Positions 16,168 through 24,196 of a stretch of DNA of 28,515 bases are shown in pieces. The DNA comes from Streptomyces wedmorensis (GTDB lineage Bacteria; Actinomycetota; Actinomycetes; Streptomycetales; Streptomycetaceae), in contig NZ_JNWK01000082.1 in NCBI RefSeq assembly GCF_000716445.1, positions 1-28,515 of the forward strand, written 5' to 3'. The stretch's first letter is position 1; every line of letters starts with the position of its first letter. The notes under the pieces were generated by a model. The model worked only from the letters and a program-made list of their open reading frames with translations, had not been told where the DNA came from and searched no databases. The translations under genes were made by a program, and so were the position numbers.

Positions 16168-17016
16168 GTGACCCACGGAAAGCTGTTCGCGCTCAGCGAC
16201 CAGCACGTCACCCATCAGGAGAACCGGCGGATCACGGAGTCGCTGCGGCCGGAGTCCGACGACGACTGGCTGCTCGTCGCCGGGGACGTCGGCGAGAAGT
16301 TCGAGGACATCGCCTGGGCCCTGAAGCTCCTCGCCGGCCGGTTCTCCCGGGTCGTCTGGGCGCCCGGCAACCACGAGCTGTGGAGCCATCCCGCCGACCC
16401 GGTCACGCTGCGCGGCGTCGCCCGTTACGACGCCCTGGTCGAGCTGTGCCGCACCCTCGGCGTACTGACGCCCGAGGACCCGTACCCGGTCTGGCACGGC
16501 GAGGACGCGCCGGTGACGATCGCCCCGCTGTTCGTCCTGTACGACTACTCCTTCCTGGCACCCGGAGCGCGCACCAAGGAGGAGTCCCTGCGCGTGGCCC
16601 ACGAGGCGGGGGTGGTGTGCACGGACGAGTACCTGCTGCATCCCGACCCGTATCCGTCGCGGGACGCCTGGTGCCGGGCCCGGGTCGCCCTCACCGAGCA
16701 ACGGCTCGCGGCCGTCGACCCCGGGCACGGCACCGTCCTGGTCAACCACTATCCGCTGGTGCGGGAACCCACCCGCGTCCTGCGCCATCCCGAGTTCGCG
16801 CAGTGGTGCGGCACCGAGCTGACCGCCGACTGGCACCGGCGCTTCCGGGCCGTCGCCGCCGTCTACGGGCACCTCCACATCCCGAGGGTCACCTGGCACG
16901 ACGGGGTGCGCTTCGAGGAGGTGTCGATCGGGTATCCGCGCGAGTGGCGGCCCCGGCCGCCCCGCTCGCCGCTGCGCCGGATCCTGCCCCGTCCCGCTGC
17001 GGAGCGCACGGCGTGA
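16168..17016 (+). CDS. Calcineurin-like metallophosphoesterase
   Basis: 282 aa, GTG start at 16168 with GGTGGAAGGA upstream. It carries the ordered metal-binding motifs of the calcineurin-like fold: SDQH (Asp11, His13), AGDVGE (about 38-43), APGNHELW (about 68-75), VNHYPL in the C-terminal half and YGHLHIP near the end. It is a cytoplasmic, two-metal phosphoesterase of unknown substrate. Its stop overlaps the GTG of the PPTase (GTGA), so the two are translationally coupled. I recall this pair being a recurrent neighbourhood in Streptomyces, which hints at a link to carrier-protein or CoA metabolism, but no direct evidence is seen here. Confidence 0.88.
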   Translation: MTHGKLFALSDQHVTHQENRRITESLRPESDDDWLLVAGDVGEKFEDIAWALKLLAGRFSRVVWAPGNHELWSHPADPVTLRGVARYDALVELCRTLGVLTPEDPYPVWHGEDAPVTIAPLFVLYDYSFLAPGARTKEESLRVAHEAGVVCTDEYLLHPDPYPSRDAWCRARVALTEQRLAAVDPGHGTVLVNHYPLVREPTRVLRHPEFAQWCGTELTADWHRRFRAVAAVYGHLHIPRVTWHDGVRFEEVSIGYPREWRPRPPRSPLRRILPRPAAERTA

Positions 17017-17687
17017 TCGAGGCGATCCTTCCCGAAGGGGTGGCGGGTTCCACGTCGTTCGAGGAACTGACGCCCGCGCCGGACGGACCCGACCGGCTCT
17101 TTCCCGCCGAGTCGGCGGCGATCGTCCGCGCCTCGGCGGGCCGACGGGCGGAGTTCACCACGGTACGGCTGTGCGCGCGGCGCGCCCTGGCCTCGCTCGG
17201 GCTGCCGCCGGCACCTCTCGTGCCCGGCAGGCGGGGCCTGATCACCTGGCCGGGCGGCGTGAGCGGCAGCATGACCCACTGCGCCGGCTTCCGGGCGGCG
17301 GCCGTGGCGCGGACCGAGGTCGCGGCGTCCCTGGGCATCGACGCGGAACCGAACCTGCCGTTGCCCGCCGGGGTCCTGGCGGCCGTCTCCCGGCCGCGCG
17401 AGGCGGCCGCGCTCGCCGGGCTGGCCCGGCGCCGTCCCGATGTGCACGGGGACCGGCTGCTGTTCAGCGCCAAGGAGTCGGTGTTCAAGACCTGGTATCC
17501 ACTGACCGGGCGCGAGCTCGAATTCGAGGAGGCCGAGGTGGAGTTCGATCCGGCGGGCGGCTTCTCGGCGCGGCTGCTGGTGCCCGGGCCCGTGGTGGCC
17601 GGCCGGCGCCACGACACGTTCTCCGGGCGGTGGACGGTGGGGCGCGGCTTCGTGCTGACCGCGATCACCCTGCCGGGAGTAAGGTGA
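17013..17687 (+). CDS. 4'-phosphopantetheinyl transferase, Sfp/EntD type
   Basis: 224 aa from GTG 17013, overlapping the upstream stop by 3 bases. It transfers the phosphopantetheine arm of CoA to a serine of carrier proteins, as needed by the ACPs of the nearby PKS. Signature motifs are GIDAEP (about 109-114; the Asp and Glu bind Mg2+) and FSAKESVFKTWYPLTG (about 150-165; Lys-Glu-Ser-x-x-K). MTHCAGFRAAAVA before the first motif is typical of EntD-like enzymes. The N-terminal ESAAI...RRAEF...RLCARRAL segment also fits. Length is normal for the family. It is the only PPTase in the window and is probably the activator of this cluster's synthase, although such enzymes are often promiscuous. Confidence 0.92.
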   Translation: MIEAILPEGVAGSTSFEELTPAPDGPDRLFPAESAAIVRASAGRRAEFTTVRLCARRALASLGLPPAPLVPGRRGLITWPGGVSGSMTHCAGFRAAAVARTEVAASLGIDAEPNLPLPAGVLAAVSRPREAAALAGLARRRPDVHGDRLLFSAKESVFKTWYPLTGRELEFEEAEVEFDPAGGFSARLLVPGPVVAGRRHDTFSGRWTVGRGFVLTAITLPGVR

Positions 17688-17692
17688 TGATC

Positions 17693-17712
17693 GGTCCGCC
17701 TCGGAGCGGACC
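17693..17712. terminator. 7-bp hairpin between PPTase and mazF-like gene
   Basis: GGTCCGC (17693-17699) pairs with GCGGACC (17706-17712) around CTCGGA, 5 bases after the PPTase stop and 23 bases before the mazF-like start. It may be a partial terminator or a binding site controlling the toxin-like gene. No U-tract follows. Confidence 0.35.
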
Positions 17713-17735
17713 TCTCGTCCTGTCTGGAGGTACCG

Positions 17736-18077
17736 GTGCGGCGTGGTGAGGTCTGGTGGGCCGATTTCGGCGAGCGGCGGGCCGTGGTGCTGCTGTCGGA
17801 GGGGACGAACGCCGAGTTCCGCGGGATGCAGATCGTCGAGCCGGTCACCGTCGACATCACGGGACTCGGACTCGAGGTGCCGGTGGGCGCCGCCGACGGC
17901 CTGGCGCTCGAAGGAGTGGTGCGGGTCGCCTTCCCGCAGCCGGGCATGACGCCCTGCACCTGGCTCGCGACGCTGACGGAGCGGGACGTGATCGAGCGGG
18001 CCGGAGAGCTGTCCGAGGCCAAGCTCGCCGAGATCGAGGAGGCCCTCCGGCTCGGCGGCATCACCACCCGGGTCTGA
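17736..18077 (+). CDS. MazF/PemK-like protein without a visible antitoxin
   Basis: 113 aa from GTG 17736, with CTGGAGG upstream. The start MRRGEVWWADFGERRAVVLLS is the classic N-terminus of MazF/PemK/CcdB-fold endoribonucleases (RGEVWWxDF ... RPVVVL). The middle is less typical and the usual downstream threonine and serine positions are hard to place, so activity is uncertain. These proteins cut mRNA at short sequences and normally sit after a small antitoxin gene. Here the upstream gene is a PPTase and the downstream one is on the opposite strand, so no partner is present. Its 3' end overlaps the end of the convergent DAHP-synthase-like gene by 17 bases. Confidence 0.72.
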   Translation: MRRGEVWWADFGERRAVVLLSEGTNAEFRGMQIVEPVTVDITGLGLEVPVGAADGLALEGVVRVAFPQPGMTPCTWLATLTERDVIERAGELSEAKLAEIEEALRLGGITTRV

Positions 18078-19251
18078 CGGAAGCGTCGCGGGGATCCGCG
18101 CGGCGCCCCTCCTGGCGGGGGTCCCGCCGAGCCCCGCCGCAGGCCTCGGCGAAGTGGAACGCCACGTCGAGCGCCGGCCCGCGGTCCGGGCCGCCGGTCG
18201 CCGGACCGCCGCCGGACGCGGCCGCCGGATCCACGTGGACGCCGCCCGGATGGCTCCCCGAGGACCGGTGGACCTCGACGAAACCCCGCACCTCGTCGCG
18301 TACCTCCTCGCGCGTGGTGTTGGCGCGCACCGGATCGCTCACCCAGCAGACCGAGGCGCCCTCCGCCCGTACCTTCTCGACGACGGCGGGCAGCAGGTCG
18401 CGCACCCGGTCCGCGCCCATCGCCGCCACCAGCGTCAGCCGTCCCGGCGCCCGGTGCGGATCGAGCCGGTCCACGGCGGCGAGCACCGTGTCCGGGCAGG
18501 TGCCGGGCCCGAGCCGGACGGCGACGGGGTTGTGGACCGAGGAGAGGTGGCCGGCGTGGTCCCCGCCCGGCTCGTGGGACTCCCCCAGCCACAGCAGGTG
18601 CCCCGTCGTGGCGTACGGGACGTCGTGGCCCGCTTCCGGGTGCGGCTCGGCGACGGTGAGCGCCCGCTCGTAGTCGAGCAGCAGGCTCTCGTGCCCGACG
18701 AAGAACTCCGGCGGTGCGCCGACTCCGCTCCGGTCGAGTCCGTAGGCCCGCAGGAAGTCCAGACTCCGGCCGATCTCGGCCAGCAGCCCCTCGTGCCGGG
18801 CGCCGGTGTCGGAGGCGGCGGCGTGGTCCTCGTTCCAGGCATGGATCCGGCGCAGGCCGGGGGCGGGAGCGGCGGTGAGGGCCCGCAGCAGATTGAGCGC
18901 CGCGACGGAGCTCTCGTACTCCTGGCGCGGCGCCCGGGCTTCGCGGCCCGGGGGCGGCGGCGCGCACGCCCCCACGGTCCAGCCGACCTTGACGACCGGC
19001 AGTGCCGTCGCGTGGGCGAGGAGCATCTCCATCTGGAGCAGGGTCCGCCGACGCTGCCGCATCCCGTCCTCGGTGAGGGCGTGCAGCGGCTCGGCGCGGC
19101 TGCCGCCCAGCAACAGGACGGCCTCGCCCCGGGCGACCGAGGCCGTGCGGCGGCGCAGGAGTGCGCACCCCGCCGCCGGGACCGGCGGTGGCATCGCCGC
19201 CGGTCGCCGTGCCTCGGAGCCGTCGGGGCCGATGCCGGTGGTGTGGGTCAC
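18061..19251 (-). CDS. Class II DAHP synthase homologue lacking catalytic residues
   Basis: 396 aa, GTG start at 19251. The class II DAHP synthase (AroH/RifH) fold is clear: RRRTLLQM, PVVKVG (85-90), IHAWNEDH, GHESLLLDYERAL (186-198), LLWLGE, RLGPGT, PGRLTLVAAMGADRVRDLLPAVVEKV (269-294) and GFVEVHRSSGSHPGGVHV. The active site is not conserved. GGDCAE is GGSRAE (metal-ligand Cys to Arg52), CDPMHGN is SDPVRAN (ligand His to Arg309), SRMG is AAMG (substrate Arg lost), KVGR is KVGW and HVELTG is HVDPAA. The stretch that normally carries CDPRLN is shortened by roughly 30 residues. It should not make DAHP or aminoDAHP by the known mechanism. Position as last gene of the PKS operon, 22 bases after the thioesterase gene, argues for a retained role. 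It could also be a decaying gene, but the frame is intact. Confidence 0.85.
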   Translation of the reverse strand: MTHTTGIGPDGSEARRPAAMPPPVPAAGCALLRRRTASVARGEAVLLLGGSRAEPLHALTEDGMRQRRRTLLQMEMLLAHATALPVVKVGWTVGACAPPPPGREARAPRQEYESSVAALNLLRALTAAPAPGLRRIHAWNEDHAAASDTGARHEGLLAEIGRSLDFLRAYGLDRSGVGAPPEFFVGHESLLLDYERALTVAEPHPEAGHDVPYATTGHLLWLGESHEPGGDHAGHLSSVHNPVAVRLGPGTCPDTVLAAVDRLDPHRAPGRLTLVAAMGADRVRDLLPAVVEKVRAEGASVCWVSDPVRANTTREEVRDEVRGFVEVHRSSGSHPGGVHVDPAAASGGGPATGGPDRGPALDVAFHFAEACGGARRDPRQEGRRADPRDASVRPGW

Positions 19252-19273
19252 GGAAGGTCCTCGCCGCCGCCGG

Positions 19274-20041
19274 TCAGTGGAGCGTGGGGGTCGGTGCGGC
19301 CAGCCGGTCCGCGATCAGGTCCGTCACCTTCTCGTGCTGGTCGACGAGGTAGAAGTGGCCACCGGGCAGCGTGATCACCTCGAACGCGGCGGAGGTGTGC
19401 GCCCGCCAGGCGGCCGCGTCCTCCGCCGAGACCTTCGGGTCGTCCCGTCCGGTCAGCACCGTCACGGGGCAGCCCAGCGGCGGCCCGGCCTCGTACCGGT
19501 AGGTCTCCACGGCCCGGTAGTCCGCGCGGATCACGGGCAGGGCCATGCGCATCAGCTCCTCGTCCGCGAGGACCCGCGGATCGGTGCCGCCGAGCTCGGC
19601 CATCGCACGCAACAGGCCCTGGTCGTCCAGCCGGTAGTCGAACTCGGCGCGCTGGATGTCCGGTGCGCGGCGGCCCGACGCGAAGAGCCGGACGGGCGGG
19701 TGTCCCTTCTCGGTCAGCAGCCGGGCCACCTCGAAGCCGAGCAGGGAGCCGAGGCTGTGTCCGAACAGCGCGAGCGGCCGGTCCGTCCACGGGACGAGCT
19801 CGTCCACGACGCGTGCGGCGAGTTCGGTGAGGGATTCGATCAGCGGCTCACAGCGGCGTTCCAGCCGTCCCGGGTACTGCACGGCGAGCACGTCGACGTC
19901 CGGGGAGAGGGCCTTGGCCACGGGGACGAAGAAGGGGGCCGATCCGCCCGCGTGCGGCAGGCAGACGAGCCGGATCCGGGCGTCGGGCGCCGGACGGTAC
20001 CGGTATGTCCAGCGCGAGTTGCGGGCGTCGGGGGTGGTCAT
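19274..20041 (-). CDS. Type II thioesterase
   Basis: 255 aa alpha/beta hydrolase from ATG 20041 (GAGGAGC upstream). These enzymes clear aberrant acyl groups from PKS carrier proteins. Catalytic residues are visible: Ser96 in GHSLG, Asp200/201 in LTGRDDP, and His229 in PGGHFYL. The oxyanion-side LPHAGGSAPFF (28-38) and YPGRLERR are standard for the RifR/TEII family, and the length is normal. It starts 46 bases after the dehydrogenase stop within the same minus-strand operon. A separate type II enzyme does not conflict with the absence of a TE domain on the PKS, since chain release is assigned to the amide synthase. Confidence 0.93.
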   Translation of the reverse strand: MTTPDARNSRWTYRYRPAPDARIRLVCLPHAGGSAPFFVPVAKALSPDVDVLAVQYPGRLERRCEPLIESLTELAARVVDELVPWTDRPLALFGHSLGSLLGFEVARLLTEKGHPPVRLFASGRRAPDIQRAEFDYRLDDQGLLRAMAELGGTDPRVLADEELMRMALPVIRADYRAVETYRYEAGPPLGCPVTVLTGRDDPKVSAEDAAAWRAHTSAAFEVITLPGGHFYLVDQHEKVTDLIADRLAAPTPTLH

Positions 20042-20087
20042 GCTGCTCCTCGGGGGTCGTGCGGTGTCGGTGCGGACGGCGTCGGGG

Positions 20088-20963
20088 TCACGATGCCGTC
20101 CCGTCGTAGCGGAAGAAACCCCGGCCCGCCTTGCGGCCGAGCCGGCCGTCCTCGACCATCCGGGACAGCAGGGGAGGCACCTCGTCGACGAGGTCGTCGG
20201 AGTTCTCCCGCATGCTCCGCGCCACGGCGGTGATGGTGTCGATCCCGATCATGTCCAGCAGGGCGAGGGGTCCCATCGGGTGGCCGCATCCGAGGGTCAT
20301 GCCGCGGTCGATGTCCTCGGCACTGGCCACCCCCCGCTCGTACATGCGGACGGCCGCCATCAGGTAGGGCACGAGCAGCGCGTTGACCACGAAGCCGCAG
20401 CGGTCCTGGGTCCTGACGACCTCCTTGCCGAGCAGGTCGACCACGAACGACTCGGCCCTGTCGACGGTCGCGTCGCCGGTGCGGTCGGACCGGACGACCT
20501 CCACGAGCGGCATGACCGGGACCGGGTTGAAGAAGTGCATGCCGACGACGGCCTCGGGACGGCCGGTCACCTCGGCGAGGTCCGCCACGAGCAGGCTGGA
20601 CGTCGTGGAGGCCAGGACGGCGGCCGGATCGGCCACCGCCGCGTCGAGCGCCTTGAACACCCGGCGTTTGGTCTCCAGGTCCTCGGCCACGGCCTCCACC
20701 ACGAGCTGTCTGTCGGCCAGTTCGGAGGGGTCCACGGCGAACCGGAGGCGGTCGGCGGCCCCCGTGCGCTCCTCGGTGGTCATCCGCCCCTTGGCGACGG
20801 CCCGGTCGAGCGCGCGGAGGATCCGCTCCGACGCGGGCCCGATCCGGCCCGGCGACGAGACCACGACCCGTACGTCGAGTCCGGCGCGCAGGGACACCTC
20901 GGCGATCCCGGCCCCCATGGCGCCGCAGCCGACGACGCCCACTCGGCTCAGTGCGTCCGCCAT
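20088..20963 (-). CDS. 3-hydroxyacyl-CoA (3-hydroxybutyryl-CoA type) dehydrogenase
   Basis: 291 aa from ATG 20963, which shares one base with the KAS III stop. The NAD(P)-binding Rossmann motif is GVVGCGAMGAGIAE (9-22). The catalytic histidine is His143 in GMHFFNPVPVMPLVEVV, paired with the downstream Asn/HPMGPLALLDMIG region, as in FadB2/Hbd enzymes. It should reduce the 3-ketoacyl-CoA formed by the adjacent KAS III to the 3-hydroxyacyl-CoA. Dehydration to the 2-enoyl-CoA then gives the substrate for the CCR; the dehydratase is not encoded in the window. One-base overlap with KAS III and an 8-base gap from KAS III to CCR imply coupled expression of the three enzymes. Confidence 0.92.
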   Translation of the reverse strand: MADALSRVGVVGCGAMGAGIAEVSLRAGLDVRVVVSSPGRIGPASERILRALDRAVAKGRMTTEERTGAADRLRFAVDPSELADRQLVVEAVAEDLETKRRVFKALDAAVADPAAVLASTTSSLLVADLAEVTGRPEAVVGMHFFNPVPVMPLVEVVRSDRTGDATVDRAESFVVDLLGKEVVRTQDRCGFVVNALLVPYLMAAVRMYERGVASAEDIDRGMTLGCGHPMGPLALLDMIGIDTITAVARSMRENSDDLVDEVPPLLSRMVEDGRLGRKAGRGFFRYDGTAS

Positions 20964-22006
20964 CACCGTCCTCCTCGCGGGGTCGACCAGCGCAGCAGAC
21001 CGGCGCCGACCGCCATGCCCGCGCCGAAGCCGGCGAGCAGCACGAGGTCGCCGTCGCGCAGCGCACCGGAGCGGTTCGCCTCGTCCAGGGCCACGGGGAC
21101 CGAGGCCGAGCCGATGTTGCCCGAGTGGCGCAGCGGCAGATGGGTGTGGGCGCCGTCGAGGCCGCTGGCCGCGGCGAGTGCCGTCACCAGCGTGCCGTTG
21201 GCCTGGTGGGGCACGAAGTGGTGCACGTCGGAGGCTTCTTGACCGCAGCGCTTGAGGAGGCCGGCGAGGACGCCGGGCACGTTGTCGAGGACGAAGTCCT
21301 TCACCCCCCTGCCCTGCATGCGCAGCAGATGGCCGCCGTCGGCGACCGTCTCGGCCGAGGCCGGGCGGCGGCTGCCGCCCGCCTCCATGCTGATCAGCTC
21401 GTGGGCGTCGCCCCGGCCGACCAGCTCGATGTCGAGGAGGCCGCGCTCCGCGCCGGGGACGGCGCCCGGGAGCGCGCCGACGACGGCGGCGCCCGCGCCG
21501 TCGCCGAAGAGGACGCTGGTGGCGCGGTCCTCGAAGTCCACGAACCGGGTGTACACGTCGGTGCCGATCACCAGTGCCTTCGTCTCCGGCCTGAGCGCGA
21601 CGAACGCCCGCGCGACGGCCAGGGCGGACATGAACCCGGTGCAGGCGATGTTGATGTCGAAGCAGGCTGCCTGGTGGGCGCCGAGCGCACGCTGCACCAG
21701 GGAGGAGGTCGCCGGGATCGGGGCGTCGCCGGTGGTGGTGGAGACGATGACGAAGTCGAGCCGTTCGGCGGCCAGTCCGGCCTGGTCCAGCGCGGCGCGG
21801 GCCGCGTGCACGGCGAGGTCGGAGGCGGCCTCGTCGGGTGCGGCGTAGCGGCGCGAGAGGATCCCGGTCCTGCTCTCGATCCACTCGGCGGAGGTGTTCG
21901 GGACCCGGACGACGATGTCGTCGTTGGTGACCACCCGCTCGGGCAGGTAGGAGCCGGTCCCGAGGATGGTGACGGGCAGGGCGCCGTTCGTCGTGTCGAT
22001 GCTCAC
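20963..22006 (-). CDS. 3-oxoacyl-ACP synthase III (KAS III/FabH-like)
   Basis: 347 aa from GTG 22006, with GAGG upstream. The Cys-His-Asn triad is complete: Cys122 in DINIACTGFMSAL, His267 in HHFVPHQANG, and Asn297 in RHSGNIGSAS. It starts the extender-unit pathway by condensing an acyl-CoA with a malonyl unit to a 3-ketoacyl thioester. In branched-extender clusters the primer can be isobutyryl-CoA or another short acyl-CoA; the primer here cannot be read from sequence. The protein is a free-standing initiation-type KAS, not a PKS KS. It sits between CCR and dehydrogenase with nearly no intergenic DNA, so the three probably act as one set. Confidence 0.93.
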   Translation of the reverse strand: MSIDTTNGALPVTILGTGSYLPERVVTNDDIVVRVPNTSAEWIESRTGILSRRYAAPDEAASDLAVHAARAALDQAGLAAERLDFVIVSTTTGDAPIPATSSLVQRALGAHQAACFDINIACTGFMSALAVARAFVALRPETKALVIGTDVYTRFVDFEDRATSVLFGDGAGAAVVGALPGAVPGAERGLLDIELVGRGDAHELISMEAGGSRRPASAETVADGGHLLRMQGRGVKDFVLDNVPGVLAGLLKRCGQEASDVHHFVPHQANGTLVTALAAASGLDGAHTHLPLRHSGNIGSASVPVALDEANRSGALRDGDLVLLAGFGAGMAVGAGLLRWSTPRGGR

Positions 22007-22013
22007 GCGTGCC

Positions 22014-23366
22014 TCACCCGGCCGGCGGGGCGTCGGGCGCGAAGGAGCGCAGCACGGTCAGCCGGTCCTCGCCGATGCGCGCGCGGAGCTCGGGGTCGGT
22101 GACGCCGAGGCCGGGCCGGTCGGCCAGGCACAGCACGCCGACCTTGCCGATGTGCTCGTTGAGCTGGACGAGGCGGGTCGCCTCGCCGATCTGCTCCAGC
22201 GGGTACAGGGCGGTCAGCGCCGGCATGATGCTGCCCTGGGTGAACAGCCGGGCGGTGTCGACCTGTTCCTGGAGGTTGGCGACGTGGCTGCCGATGATCC
22301 GCTTGAGCCGCATCCACAGGTAGCGGTTGTCGAACTGGTGCTGGTAGCCGGTGCTCGACCCGCAGGTGACGACGGATCCGCCCCGTCGCACGACGAACAC
22401 CGAGATGCCGAACGTGGACCGGCCGACGTGGTCGAAGACGATGTGCGGGTCTTCTCCGACGCCCTGCCGGATCAGCCGGCCGAGGGCCTTGCCCTGTGCC
22501 ACGACGCGTTCGGGGTCGTCGCCCAGGTCGTCGCCGATGCCGATGTCGGCCCGGTTGATGACGAGGTCGCAGCCGAGCGCGCGGGCCGCCTTCGCCTTCT
22601 CCTCGGAGCCCACGACGCCGACGGCGACGCCGCCGCCGTTCTTCACGAGCTGGACGGCGTACGCGCCGAGGCCGCCCGAGGCGCCCCAGATCAGCACGAC
22701 GTCGCCCTGCTTCATCCGCGCGCCCCGGTCGCTCACCAGCATCCGGTACGCGGTTCCGGCGCAGGCCGGTGTGGTGGCGGCCTCCTCCCAGGTCAGATGG
22801 GCCGGCTTGGGGATGAGCTGGCTGGCCCGCGCCACGCAGTAGTGGGCGAGGCCGCCGTAGTTCGTCTCGAAGCCCCAGGCGAGCTGGTGGTCGCTGAGCA
22901 TGCCGTCGGCCTGGACCGACGCCTCCTGGTCGTCGACGCACGCGGCGTTGACCATCACGTGGTCGCCGGTCTTCCAGCGGCGTACGCCGTTGCCGGTCCG
23001 CACGATCACCCCGGCCGCGTCCGAGCCCAGCACGTGGAACGGCTGGTCGTGCCGGGACGCCCAACCTCCCTCCTTGCCGTACGACTTGAGGAAGCGGAAC
23101 GTGGAGAGGGGTTCGAAGGTGGCCGACCAGACGGTGTTGTAGTTGATCGAACTGGCCATGACGGCGATCAGCACCTCGTCGGGTGCCAGTTCGGGCATCG
23201 GCACGGGGCCGACGCGCAGGGTCTTGCGCACGTCCCGGTCTTCGACGCCCTGGAAGACGTTCTCGTCCTCCACGCGCAGGTGGGCGGCGGTGAATTCGGC
23301 CGGCAGCGGGGTGTTCGCCAGGACCTCGGGCGAGGCGCCCGCCAGGACCGCTTCGGACAGTGACAT
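22014..23366 (-). CDS. Crotonyl-CoA carboxylase/reductase (CCR) family enzyme
   Basis: 450 aa medium-chain dehydrogenase from ATG 23366 (AAGGACACC upstream). CCRs reduce a 2-enoyl-CoA with NADPH and trap CO2 to give an alkylmalonyl-CoA. The CO2-pocket residues are conserved: Asn in SSINYNTVW (72-80), Phe166-Glu167 in WGFETNYGG, and His361 in GSHVAN. The NADPH loop is LIWGASGGLGAYAVQL (225-240). The pocket segment TPACAGTAYRML (199-210) differs from the one I remember for primary-metabolism CCRs (GLVNSTAYRQL) and may mark a preference for longer or branched enoyl-CoAs. Together with KAS III and the dehydrogenase it completes a dedicated extender-unit route. The exact substrate is not determined. 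Confidence 0.94.
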   Translation of the reverse strand: MSLSEAVLAGASPEVLANTPLPAEFTAAHLRVEDENVFQGVEDRDVRKTLRVGPVPMPELAPDEVLIAVMASSINYNTVWSATFEPLSTFRFLKSYGKEGGWASRHDQPFHVLGSDAAGVIVRTGNGVRRWKTGDHVMVNAACVDDQEASVQADGMLSDHQLAWGFETNYGGLAHYCVARASQLIPKPAHLTWEEAATTPACAGTAYRMLVSDRGARMKQGDVVLIWGASGGLGAYAVQLVKNGGGVAVGVVGSEEKAKAARALGCDLVINRADIGIGDDLGDDPERVVAQGKALGRLIRQGVGEDPHIVFDHVGRSTFGISVFVVRRGGSVVTCGSSTGYQHQFDNRYLWMRLKRIIGSHVANLQEQVDTARLFTQGSIMPALTALYPLEQIGEATRLVQLNEHIGKVGVLCLADRPGLGVTDPELRARIGEDRLTVLRSFAPDAPPAG

Positions 23367-23380
23367 GTCTGGTGTCCTTC

Positions 23381-24136
23381 TCAGTGGGCCGCGACGGGCT
23401 GGAAGTAGGTGGTGTCGATGGTGCGGAGTTCCTCGTCGTTGCGGATGGGCCGCGGGCGCTCCACGCCGTCCTCGACGGACAGGAAGATGTTGGCGATCTG
23501 GACGACCTGGCCGTTCTCGGTCCCGCGCCGGCGCCGCCGGACGAAGCGGTCCTCCTGGGCGCCGATGAGTTCGGCGAGCACCCGCCAGTCGCCGGGGTCG
23601 CGGGGCCGGGTCGTGAACCGGTACGCGTTCCGCCAGGGCTTGTTGCGGGTCTTGAACTCCAGGAGGTGGAACTCGCCCTGGCGCACCAGCCGGAAGTCGA
23701 TCCCCTGCTGGGTGCGGGTCTCGCCGGACAGGGGCAGCGGGTCCACGATCGATATGCCGCCGTTGCCGACGTCCACCAGCCAGTCCTCGCCGTCGACGGT
23801 GACGACCATGACCATGTGCTCGACGTCGGGCCCCCAGGCGCCGCCGAGGAGCTGCATGCTCGCCGACAGCAGCTTGACCTCGTAGCCCAGCTCACCGAGG
23901 AGCCGGTGGAAGAGCAGGTTCAGGTCCGTGCAGATGCCGCCGCGCCCCTTCAGCACGATCGTGTCGAAGACGGCGTCCGCGTCGAACTCGACGAAGTCGG
24001 TGCTGTGGATGAAGCCGTTGTCGTAGTGGAAGCGGATCTGGTGCCTGCGGTGGATGTCCTGCAGGGTCGCCAGGTCGGCGGCGGGGGCGGGACCGGAGTA
24101 CCCGATGTACTCCAGGTAGGTGTCCTTGTCGAACAA
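23381..24136 (-). CDS. Arylamine N-acetyltransferase-like amide synthase (RifF type)
   Basis: 251 aa from a TTG at 24136, supported by AAAGGAG 7 bases upstream. The NAT catalytic triad is in place: Cys69 in KGRGGICTDLN, His107 in DVEHMVMVV and Asp122 in WLVDVGNGG, very close to the spacing in RifF. FHYDN and the first RGG also fit. RifF and its relatives take the finished polyketide from the last ACP and close a macrolactam with the starter amine. The gene lies 60 bases after the stop of a PKS that ends in an ACP with no thioesterase, exactly the rifamycin-type order. Acting on xenobiotic arylamines is the alternative family role, made unlikely by this location. Confidence 0.9.
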   Translation of the reverse strand: MFDKDTYLEYIGYSGPAPAADLATLQDIHRRHQIRFHYDNGFIHSTDFVEFDADAVFDTIVLKGRGGICTDLNLLFHRLLGELGYEVKLLSASMQLLGGAWGPDVEHMVMVVTVDGEDWLVDVGNGGISIVDPLPLSGETRTQQGIDFRLVRQGEFHLLEFKTRNKPWRNAYRFTTRPRDPGDWRVLAELIGAQEDRFVRRRRRGTENGQVVQIANIFLSVEDGVERPRPIRNDEELRTIDTTYFQPVAAH

Positions 24137-24196
24137 GGCCGTTCTCCTTTGGTGCCGTGTGCGGAGGGGAAGTCGTGGGTGTGGTGGCGTGCCGCG

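Noticed and set aside
18061..19251. Functional aminoDAHP synthase of an AHBA pathway
   Set aside because: Conserved metal and substrate residues (GGDCAE, SRMG, CDPMHGN, HVELTG, CDPRLN) are all altered or missing.
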